Part shown: piece by piece, positions 40,201-48,700 of the stretch
How the letters are laid out: every line of letters begins with the position of its first letter
Numbering within the stretch: the first letter of the stretch is position 1
Source of the DNA: Epithemia pelagica
Lineage: Eukaryota > Bacillariophyta > Bacillariophyceae > Surirellales > Surirellaceae
Direction of reading: 5' to 3'
DNA: 64,000 bases
Assembly (NCBI GenBank): GCA_946965045.2
Contig: OX337237.1
Coordinates: 1,302,001 to 1,366,000 of the forward strand
The notes under the pieces: generated by a model
What the model was told of the DNA's origin: nothing
Databases searched by the model: none
Seen by the model: the letters and a program-made list of their open reading frames with translations, nothing else
Translations under genes and position numbers: made by a program

Positions 40201-40232
40201 AAAAACCTGAGTACCTAAGTTTGATAGCTATA
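37219..40232. mobile_element. Second complete hAT DNA transposon
   Basis: The 3,014-bp element is bounded by a perfect 8-bp duplication gagataga. The inverted repeats are imperfect: TATAGGTTTCAAA at the left and TATAGCTATCAAA (read inward) at the right, 11 of 13 matching. Subterminal copies of GAAGTTTC/CTAAGTTTC lie at 37240-37320 and 40150-40225. One gene, a BED-hAT transposase on the plus strand, fills the middle. It is not related at the end sequences to the first hAT element. Confidence 0.8.
37544..40036 (+). CDS. hAT-family transposase (second element)
   Basis: 830 residues from the ATG at 37544 (MDNLTAVEQD). An in-frame ATG at 37289 adds 85 Cys-rich residues of uncertain status. After an acidic start there is a BED-like finger (CVHC...SNHIIHKC, about 90-120), a Ser-rich linker, and a catalytic core with LTIAADGVTANG (DUF659-like) and CIACDNAANN supplying two aspartates. 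The C-terminal hAT dimerisation region ends near the stop (SVRATGSICVERVAKPLKN). The frame is intact. It should mobilise the surrounding 3-kb element. Confidence 0.88.
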   Translation: MDNLTAVEQDVGTSPAFANISPLTEDQQQMLEAQTNQNDVDEVVAEDVEEVAEGQVLVRTKRKANPPKKKANEFIREQFNIGPDPNQQGYLAIVCVHCKEFRSWKTFNASEASNHIIHKCQKVPATIKNICEDSTRASKRAKKQLGLIVGGPLSQESSASVSNSSSSGDNLVSSGSSSRKAPSTITTKKQSSSQSSMLQFGHIVNEVTANTAITKSVETMLARFEPLNRVSDPFFQDEMVSRWGKAILRYLPNHQDTVYKRFVVPIDRNCRTELKQMLDKIQGGLTIAADGVTANGTSTILYTVSKGPVTMFCRATRLRNEAHVTGAEVEDMVDFMEEARRNFDTSVVCIACDNAANNIVKGACENYRERNKSEPSILHNRDCAHCIDLVAKDLAQVPCIESVLTDAQLLMEFSTTDNIDGIRHELVRTGELRRSCGHVTNYSDTRFNKVGMTLMSIKEFYEWCCNNPPMFMQYYNTRNKKRQEKLDAALRLVNRDFWAKLHVLIQLFQVIEHGTKLVSSEKFPLSAYYPLVVAMRKEIHQVMKNSSGAQSFDSLFAVPGASESVFDSIDVRFNFTGVQPNGRKVGLLDKYHVWAYIVDPFCPMIPFRPLLPSLARSVREAIDFFVHKDDSATPTNSATPPPAPGPSHYNPNYDYGDEDIAEVQQAIREIEQELEPPQSNKTVVDRELRSYLGHSGDWIDLFQKEKVRPSMDQNAEERKLTISMVTKWLEDTGWYQGRMEFFSIAPSTKVFPLLIEPLLSVRATGSICVERVAKPLKNNIWNKLRASLGQDKAEVCLRVGLNLRYLLNVRSTIRQATHEQYLDCDLFGSV

Positions 40233-40240
40233 GAGATAGA
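40233..40240. repeat. 8-bp target site duplication, right side of second hAT (gagataga)
   Basis: Identical to 37211-37218. Confidence 0.8.
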
Positions 40241-41959
40241 TCGAAAATCGAAACGAACGCATATAATCCAAGGAGGATCGAGGATCGCATACTAGCCTTA
40301 TTAAAAAGGGAAACACAGAACACTGAATGAGAAGAGAATGCAGTCTTGATGTTCTCTATCCGTGGCTGAACAAGGCTCAAAGCTCAAAGCTCCCGATAGA
40401 TTTATTTATTGCATAATAGATTATCTATTGCGCTTATCGAGTCCCGAGTCCCGAACGACTGGAAACTGGAGACTCAAGACTCAACACTCATGACTCATGA
40501 CGTCCATAATGAGAAATGAGACTCAAGACTCAAGACTCACTCATTCTCGTAATAATAGTAGTATAAGACTATTGTGTACTGTGTAGATAGTACATAGTAG
40601 ACTGTACGAGCAGCTTATTCGCGCTCATAACTCCCAATACGATTCCTGCTTCCTCCAATAAAAAATACGAGAGTGACAGACTCCTCTACCAACTTTTGCG
40701 ATACGAGCGACTGGCAAGGGAGGGGCTCGCCCAAATTCCACTTCGATATTTTTTGTTTCCCTCACAATTCCTTTGTTCACTGCCTCAATGCTTCTACATT
40801 CCAAGTCTTTTGTCTTTTAGCCTTGAACTCTCTCATTATACCTGATCAGCGCCAACTTGTTCACAATAGACTCCCCAAAATGAGGTGACAATTCATCAGC
40901 TCCAGCCAACTGTCAAACAAAGTACTTGTAGTATGTTTACTTTTACGGCTAGGAACGAGAAGGGCTAAGGATGACAAGAAGGGCAAAAGTGATGAGATGG
41001 ATGTGAACAGCGTAAATACGTCCACCAAGGTAGACCTTTTGCAGTCCACAACAAGAAGAGATTTACCCAATGAGAAGTTCTACTTAGGAAGAATTATTTC
41101 TAGGCTTATCAACCAGGACAAAGGCAACAGATCACATTCCAACCTTCATCCTTCAATACTCTGGTGGTTCTGTTTGTCTCCTTGCATTCACCAGTTGATC
41201 TTTGTTTTGTGGTTCCACTTCAGGTGTGCATCCACCAGTCTTATTTCATACTACCACAAACTGTTGGTTCCGCACCAAGTGTACATCCACCGTCCATACT
41301 TCTCCTGGTGGTTCACAGCAGGTATACATCCACCAATCAAACTCCATCATAATGTTTGCGGGTTACCCAATCAAATGGGCTAAATCCACGCCTCTTTGTA
41401 TCTTTTATGGAAAACCGCAAGGAAAAACCCTTTCACCATCTCTGTGGTTCTGCAAAACACATTGTTGCACACTCCACAGCTCCATGGCAACAATCAATCA
41501 ACCCCATTTTGGAGCAACATTCACAGCGATTAGGGGCAAAAAGTCCTCTTTTGACCTTCTATTTGTAGACAAACTGTGCTCATGTAAACCTAGAGGTAGG
41601 AGTAAGAGGATGGGTTCTCGACTAGCGAGAAAGCTAGGTAGGCTTGCTAGAGGAGTACTTGCTACGGGCGGAATGGATACGGTTGTTGGTTAGACGCCCT
41701 AGCTAGCGTCCGACCGTCCGGACCCGCCCAAACAGCTTGTGAGTCACACTATAATGCGCGCCGGCAGGGACGAGGCATAGATCAAAAAGACCCATGACCG
41801 ATCCGTTCTGGATTTTCCTAGTACTAAATTTTGTAGGGGAATATTATTATTTAGAGTTTCCAGTAAGAGAGAGAGACGCTCCTTGGTTGGCAGTTGGCAT
41901 GGCCACAAAAAGCCAAAACGCGGACTTGTGCTGTCCAAAACCAGCATCAGATTCGTACG
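40241..41959. other. Gene-poor stretch with simple repeats
   Basis: No supported gene. GACTCAA-type repeats occur at 40475-40545, and GCTCAAA repeats near 40372-40392. Four diverged copies of a 45-65-bp unit (TGGTTC... then CATCCACCA) lie at about 41163-41340. The short open frames at 40997-41383 and 41202-41693 simply read through these repeats. The last 200 bp probably include the promoter of the next gene. Confidence 0.55.
41163..41340. repeat. Diverged tandem repeats with a CATCCACCA core
   Basis: Cores at about 41188, 41227, 41282 and 41329 follow TGGTTC elements; the spacing is irregular. Confidence 0.5.
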
Positions 41960-44737
41960 ATGATGGTGTTCCCTTTGCTCCAACAACCCAGAAAACCAAA
42001 GAGACGGACAATGGTGACACGACGACGACTATCCGTCTCATGTGTGATCCTCGTGATGCTGCTGGGCAATCCTTTCGATTCTGGCATTGTAAAGGCGGAG
42101 GCGATGCCATCGATCGAAACAACAAGGACAACCAACAGAAAACGAAGAAACACTTCTCACTCTAGCCCATCACCGCAGTCAATGCTCTTACGACAAGGAC
42201 GACAAGGATCACGAAACCAGTACCTTGGCCTTAAAATGAAGGAAGAGGAAGAAAAGGAGAACAAAATGTTTCTCGCAACCACCACCTCAGCAAATCAAAC
42301 CCAACAACAACGCAAGCTATTACAGACTTCTAGTGGACCAGAAGATTCCCACTGCTGGTCCTTCATTAGTTGGGATACTGCGAGCAACGCGAATGAGGAC
42401 TCTTCCTCTTCCTCCATTGGACGGGCGACCACGTCGGCCATGAAATTTGACATTGGATCCAAAGTGCAACCCGTGCATTGGCAAACCTTGGAATTGTCCG
42501 TGGAGGCTGACAGCACAATGACAATGACAAAGGACGATTGGCGCATCCAAGTCTACTTGTCGAATGCTACATATATTCAAGAAAAGAGGAACCAGCAAAA
42601 TGTGAAGGATGATGATGATGATTCTTCCTGGTTTACCAAAATTGTTGATACAACAGCTTTGGTACATCCCAACGGCAACCGAATCTTGATTCCGATGCAT
42701 GCATTTGGCGCCGCCAGCAATGGTGAAGCAACAACGGCAGGAGGCATCTCGTTGAACCGCTTGGACCGACGAATGGTGTACATTCGAGCGGCCGGCCCCT
42801 GGCTTTCCTATACCACAAAGGCCCTTCAACAATTTCAGGATCAAGCTGCCTCCAACCTTTATTGGACGCTGTTTGTTGGCAATCCCATACTCTCCGCGTT
42901 GGAACCAGACACCAACAATGACTGGGAAGAGAATAACAACAATTGGATCAGTGCCATTTTGAACCCTGACAGTGCAATGTCGTCGACTGGTTCCGTGTGG
43001 GATACCAGTCAATCTCTCACCTTTTCGGGAATAGTTCACTACCAATACCAACGCAGTGCGTGTTCCTCTGAGAACAACAAACAAGACGGAGACGGAGATT
43101 TGTCACCGTTCACTCGACTGACGTCATTACCTGTGGAATATCTCTTTGTGGTCAATCAAACCTTGGCAGCGACCGACTATCAACGCCTGGGACAAGCCGT
43201 CGATGGCTGGATCGATGAACGGTTGGCCAGAGAAAACGAACAAAAGGAAAAAGATTCCACACTCCTTCAGCAATACGTCCAATTGCATCAATTGAAACGC
43301 TCCTCACGGTCCAAAGCCTTGAAACGAAATCTGGCTGGACAGCAGTGTCAGGTACCCGGTTGGACCGCCTGTCATGTCATGGTCGTCCGGATGCAAGTCG
43401 AATACCATGACAATGAAGCGACGGACATCGAGGACGGTACGGATACAAACCATTCCATTTCACAAGAACGGGTTGCGGCAGCTTTGTATGAGCGTGATAT
43501 TGTCACAGACATGTCCAATCAAGCCATTGTTCCCAGTTTGTCCACCGTGGGTGTCCTGTACATGGGCCTCACCACAGTTCAAGTTCGCATTCATTTCACC
43601 TTGCACGGTGTACCGGCTGGCACCAACAAATTGGATGACACGCAAGTCCACTTTTTTACGAATCAAGTGTTACTGCATGCCAATGTCCACTTAGATTCCA
43701 TGGTGGCAAGAGTGCTTGACGTACATGTGGACAAGCAACTGGCCGTGGCGGCCCAAGAAACGTCTACAACTCATAACAGTTTTCAACTCTCGGGTGTCTT
43801 GACAGCGGGTCATTCGGTCTTGTACAATGTCACCGACCTGGCCGACCGAATGCATCAAGCATTTTCTTCTGAACAACAGGACGAAACGACAATGTCTCTC
43901 GGGACGCGATTTGTCTCATTCGTCACATACAATGCCCATTTGCAGGCACCCATGGCCGAGCATCGTCGGTTTGACGCATTTTCCCACTTGGAGTCGATGG
44001 ATTTATTTGTGGAGGACCGTCGCATTGACAAAAATGCTAACGACAAGAATAATGATTCAGTATCGTTCTCCCAAGAAGATAATCGATTGGATGACGTGAC
44101 CGACTCTGTTGACTGGTGGATTTTTGTCCTGGCTGGAGTAGGTGGCTTGCTGGTGGTCGCAGGGACCTGGTGGGTCGTCCAATCGTGTTGGTTTCGTGCT
44201 CCTGGCAAGCGAACAGCGGCTACTTCTTCTACACCGAGACAAAAGGAATCCTCTTCACCCAAACACGAGGACTGGACGAGGAGTGCTGTGCCAGTGCAAC
44301 AGCACAGCAATGATTTGGATCGGTTGATCCAGTACCGAAACGAATCGAACGACAACAACCAAAAGGCACCACCTTTGCGCGCAAGTTCCACCGCTGGAGC
44401 GACGACATCGTCGGGAACGAGTGGTAGTAGTTTTCATGGCTTCAACTACAATGACAACTCCGTGGAAGAACGACAACAGCTACAAGAACAGCCTTTGAAC
44501 AACCGACCTACATCCCGAAAAGAAACGTCTCGTCCTCAAAGTGTCCCACGGAATACGAAAGGAAGACCACAACAGCAGCAACCGCAGCCCAACCGTAGCA
44601 TTGGAGGGGGGACCATTCTTGCTGCCCCCTCACGACCTCGGTATTTGCAGGCGGAGCAACAGACGGAGGGTCGGTATTCCCGTGGTGATCATGGTCGCGC
44701 TCGTCGCAGTAGTCCTTATAATTATGGTCGTCCATAA
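41960..44737 (+). CDS. Single-pass type I membrane protein of unknown function
   Basis: 925 residues from the ATG at 41960, or 908 from 42011. An N-terminal hydrophobic segment (SVSCVILVMLLGNPF) preceded by TRRR looks like a signal peptide. A long luminal or extracellular part with several N-x-S/T sites and paired cysteines follows. One membrane helix (WWIFVLAGVGGLLVVAGTWW, near residue 735) is followed by a basic, Ser/Gln-rich cytosolic tail of about 170 residues ending SSPYNYGRP. I recognise no domain. The architecture suggests a surface or endomembrane receptor-like or cell-wall protein. No frameshift or intron is apparent. Confidence 0.75.
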   Translation: MMVFPLLQQPRKPKRRTMVTRRRLSVSCVILVMLLGNPFDSGIVKAEAMPSIETTRTTNRKRRNTSHSSPSPQSMLLRQGRQGSRNQYLGLKMKEEEEKENKMFLATTTSANQTQQQRKLLQTSSGPEDSHCWSFISWDTASNANEDSSSSSIGRATTSAMKFDIGSKVQPVHWQTLELSVEADSTMTMTKDDWRIQVYLSNATYIQEKRNQQNVKDDDDDSSWFTKIVDTTALVHPNGNRILIPMHAFGAASNGEATTAGGISLNRLDRRMVYIRAAGPWLSYTTKALQQFQDQAASNLYWTLFVGNPILSALEPDTNNDWEENNNNWISAILNPDSAMSSTGSVWDTSQSLTFSGIVHYQYQRSACSSENNKQDGDGDLSPFTRLTSLPVEYLFVVNQTLAATDYQRLGQAVDGWIDERLARENEQKEKDSTLLQQYVQLHQLKRSSRSKALKRNLAGQQCQVPGWTACHVMVVRMQVEYHDNEATDIEDGTDTNHSISQERVAAALYERDIVTDMSNQAIVPSLSTVGVLYMGLTTVQVRIHFTLHGVPAGTNKLDDTQVHFFTNQVLLHANVHLDSMVARVLDVHVDKQLAVAAQETSTTHNSFQLSGVLTAGHSVLYNVTDLADRMHQAFSSEQQDETTMSLGTRFVSFVTYNAHLQAPMAEHRRFDAFSHLESMDLFVEDRRIDKNANDKNNDSVSFSQEDNRLDDVTDSVDWWIFVLAGVGGLLVVAGTWWVVQSCWFRAPGKRTAATSSTPRQKESSSPKHEDWTRSAVPVQQHSNDLDRLIQYRNESNDNNQKAPPLRASSTAGATTSSGTSGSSFHGFNYNDNSVEERQQLQEQPLNNRPTSRKETSRPQSVPRNTKGRPQQQQPQPNRSIGGGTILAAPSRPRYLQAEQQTEGRYSRGDHGRARRSSPYNYGRP

Positions 44738-44994
44738 AGCTTCTCTTCATGATTCGACTTTGTATGTAGAATAGTAGTTTCATGAGACCACGTACTGCTT
44801 TTCTGCGTTCCCAGTAGAACTCTCGTCTTGGTGGATCAAGTCGTGAGCATTTTAGGTTCACCCTGAGATATACTATAGCTCTTTTAGACTAGCTCCTCGC
44901 AAAGCAGGAGCATAGCATCAGTCTGTCCGTCAGCTCGCCCCCCGAGTCGTCGCCTCACATTCCCAATCAACATAATGAGGATAGATGAGGAAGG

Positions 44995-45510
44995 ATGTCG
45001 AGCGATGATACAAACCAAGAAGCAGAACCAAGCAGTATCCAGCTGGACAATTTGAGCTTGGAGCAGCTTCAGCAACTGCGACAGCAAGAAGAGGCACGGC
45101 TGCAAGGGTTGACTCAACGATATGCGCAACTAAGAGCCGCCGCGGCTCGTCTTTCGGCATCGGAGATGGCAGTGACAGAGCTGGAGCAAGCTACAGAAGA
45201 CAGCCATGTCTTGGTACCCCTCACCGACTCGTTGTACGTTCCTGGCAAACTCAAACCACAAGGCAAGCTGCTGGTAGAATTGGGAACAGGCTACTACGCT
45301 GAAAAGTCATGCAGTGATACGAAAGAATTCATTGATCGCAAGGCCAAAATCGTACAAGCCAACAGTGATAATTTGACCAAGGCTATCCAAGCAACACAAC
45401 AAAATGTACAATCCATTGTGGCGGCTATGCAAGGAAAGCTTCTAGAGATTCGGGCTAGGCAAGAGGGGATGCGCCATAAACAATCTACGCTCGAAGCAGT
45501 TGCAGAGTAG
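44995..45510 (+). CDS. PFD5: Prefoldin subunit 5 (alpha-type)
   Basis: 171 residues, the usual length. Two coiled-coil helices (about 20-60 and 110-165) flank the beta-hairpin core with LVPLTDSLYVPGKL and LLVELGTGYYAEKS, the signature of eukaryotic prefoldin 5. It is a subunit of the cytosolic hexamer that passes unfolded actin and tubulin to the CCT chaperonin. The Met at 44995 gives the expected N-terminus. It converges on the next gene with about 195 bp between stops. Confidence 0.93.
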   Translation: MSSDDTNQEAEPSSIQLDNLSLEQLQQLRQQEEARLQGLTQRYAQLRAAAARLSASEMAVTELEQATEDSHVLVPLTDSLYVPGKLKPQGKLLVELGTGYYAEKSCSDTKEFIDRKAKIVQANSDNLTKAIQATQQNVQSIVAAMQGKLLEIRARQEGMRHKQSTLEAVAE

Positions 45511-45704
45511 ACAACTGAAAGTTGACAATTCATACAGATGTTACCATCATAATTGAGATGTAGTTTCCTTCTGATGGCAAACATATATGCGTCCAATACC
45601 GTCGCATCCCACCAAAAGGAGGCCCGGTAGCTACTCAACTCTTTTAAGCTTAGAGAGAGATTAAATCTGGTATCCACTCGCCGATCACATAACACCAATG
45701 ACTA

Positions 45705-48700
45705 TTATAATGCGACAAGAGTAGATGATACTTCACCAACCATTTCCTCCCTCAATGCTTTAGCTCTCGTTGAACACCGAGAAGCAAAAAAGATAACGTC
45801 ACGATCCCGTCCTTTTGTTTGTTCGTCGTGCAACTGCCGTCCCACACACTCCACCACATTTGATAGGTCCTCTGAACCGAGGACATGCAATACCGATTCC
45901 AGGATTCTTCCTACGTTCAACCGTACGTTCGCAATGCGGTCGTCGCAAAGTGACAGCGCAGTCGCAACCAACTCACTTGTCGGCGATGCCGACGACATGG
46001 TCCCGCCATCATTTTGTGGTTTCCACTTGGTAGGACATGCGCCATTCAGTAGGAGGATCTCTATCATCTTTAGACTCAACAGCCGTTGTTTTGAATTGGG
46101 ATGAGTGGCACATCGCCTGATGGCAGGGATGACGATTCTGTGGAACCACTCTGCGCTTGCATCTTCACCATGGCTTCCCAGACTACTACCGCCCATACAC
46201 AAACATTCTGCCGCAGTTTTTCTAACCTCATCAACCTTGTCACTCATCAAACGTACACACAAATGAGAGATCTCAGTTCTGGTTTCCAACTTTTGAGTAC
46301 ATCCGAGGAGAGCCGGGACAATCTCTACGGCACTCTGACGAACACGCCATTGCTTACTGTCCGCGAGCTCCGACAGCGTCGGCAAAAGCCTCAACACCTG
46401 CACTTCTGACAACACCGGAAGGAAAACTGGCTGCCTGTTTTCTCTACTTGCATGAGAGTGCATCGAGGTAACCGATGCAGAGTCGTCGTCAACGGAGGCA
46501 ACCGATTGGTGGCGATGCCTTTGTGAGCTGGGAATGGTGGTCGATCGCCGACTTGCATTGGTGACCGCGCGAAGAGCAGCACTGGTAACTTCTGGGTCTT
46601 GGTCGTTCAGTAGTTTTTGGACCAATGGAACTAACCTTTCGTCAACTTGCTTCTTGTATCGTCTATACACTTCGGGTAAGGGACTAGACGGATCAGGTGA
46701 TGGTGACAATCCCTCTTCAACTCTTCCTTGTAAAGCAACCAACAAGGTAAGCAACTCACCAGCTGCCGATGCTAGTGCTACCCGAACCACAGCGACTGTG
46801 TCATTCTGAAGTCTTATCGAAGCTGGCACTAATGCCTCAAGAATGCTGACTTCGCTAACACTTGCACCTGGTGGACTTGATAATAAAACTATTCCAGCTA
46901 GCCGAGGAACACACATAACAGCCTCGCAACGAACGCGTTCGTCGGGATCAGACAGCAGTCCCAGCAAGACGTCAATAACAACAGACGACCAGTGGTCGCC
47001 CAATGCATCACAGAGCCGATCACATTGTGCTGCGACTGCCAAGCGCACAGATGGTGAGCGATCTTCCGCCAACCTCGTGGCCACTGGTAACAACTTGCAT
47101 TGAAGCAAGTACACGTCCGCAAATATCGGATCATTCCTATCCGGCAATCTCCGTAGATACCGGCTTCCTTGACTCGCATCCCCCACAAATGTATTTGGCA
47201 AATGCTCAGCCAAATGCCACGTTAACGTCATGGCTGCTGAGCGCATTTGTGGTTCCGGATCAGTCATGGAGCGTTCACACATAAGTACCAGCCACGGAAC
47301 GCATCGAGCGTCAAACACTAATTCGGCAATTTCATGAAGGACGTTAGCGGTCGCCTTCCGCACCAAGACTTCGACGTCGTGCAATGCGCGGGTAATGACA
47401 CCACGCAATTGCAGTTGATGAGGAAAGTTCAAGTGCCCCCATATAACAGGACCCAACGAACATGCTGTAATCCGAGCACTCATGCTCCGACTCGCAGCCA
47501 GTCGATGCACCACCGCCAAAAATCGATTACCTGCATGGAGACGATGGAGTTCCTGGCTAGTGTAAAAGTCTTTCTTTCCAAGTTTACGTCTCAGTTCTTC
47601 CGCAAATTCCGGATCCATAGTTTCCACTCTGCCAGAGATTTCTTCACAAATCGGACTCCTCATAATTGGACAATTCAATACAATCAGCTTCAACAAACTC
47701 CCTGCACTTCCCAAGTCGTTAATTGGACCGGCCTGAGGTCCCGATGTGGCTGATATCGAGTCTTCTTCACTCATTTCCATTTCCGTATCGACATCAAGTA
47801 TATCACAAAGAAGAGCGATTACCTCACCACGAAGAAGCGCCGCGGGAGGCGAGGTGGTGTCGGCAAGGAAGGTACGTGTGCGTTGGAGAACATCTCCGAT
47901 TTGAAGCAAGGGTTTTTCATGTGCAATATTAGAATCCTCTAAGTTTGCGCGGCCTTTCCCGCGACGCAAGCCACCACGACCAGGCAAAGGAGGTGGTGGG
48001 GGTGGGTGACCCCCTTTCCGTCGACGAGGCTGTTCCACAGGGGCATCGGATGGGTTGCTACTGTTTCCTCCTTTGTTTGGGGAGCTATTCGTTCGCTTCC
48101 TTGTGAAATCAAGCAGAACCTTGGCGGCACTTTTGGCGGCGTCTGTGTATTCTTTCAGCGTATGCTGATACAAATGACTTCCGTGTTGGTGTTGAGATTG
48201 TTGCCCACTGTTGCGTGTCGTGGTATCCTCAGGGAGAATGTGAATTTCCCGCTCCAAGCCGAAAACAAAAAGAGTAAGAATCCAAATCAATTTATCTGCA
48301 GCTCGCGCGACACCTTCTTCTTTCTTATTGTGATTGTGGTTGGCCGAAACCAATCTTCGTCGAATGTAAGTTGTAAAGGCATCTAACCGCAAATCTGCTG
48401 CAATCAAAGGTCGGACGACGTCGCCTGTTGGCCCTGCATCCTGAGAAGTACTATTTTCAGCCGACATGCGATTGTGCGGGGTTTGCTGAGTGTTTCCATC
48501 AACGGTGGTGCCAAAACCAGGTCCACGAACCAAAACGGTACCGAACCCTGCTCCTCGGATCAAGCGTCCCATTTCTTCTCGAGCCGACCGTAACGACTCT
48601 TCTGACAACTGCTTGAGCACAAGCATCAAAGGTCGTTGCGATTGCCGTAGTTCATCAATCGTTTCAAAGTGAGTCAGATTTTTTGTCTCAATGTTTCCCA

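Noticed and set aside
41202-41693. 163-residue plus-strand frame.
   Set aside because: It reads through diverged tandem repeats and has a rare-residue, erratic composition without a domain.
42320-43084. 254-residue minus-strand frame inside the membrane-protein gene.
   Set aside because: Antisense shadow of a long, well-formed gene; low-likelihood composition.
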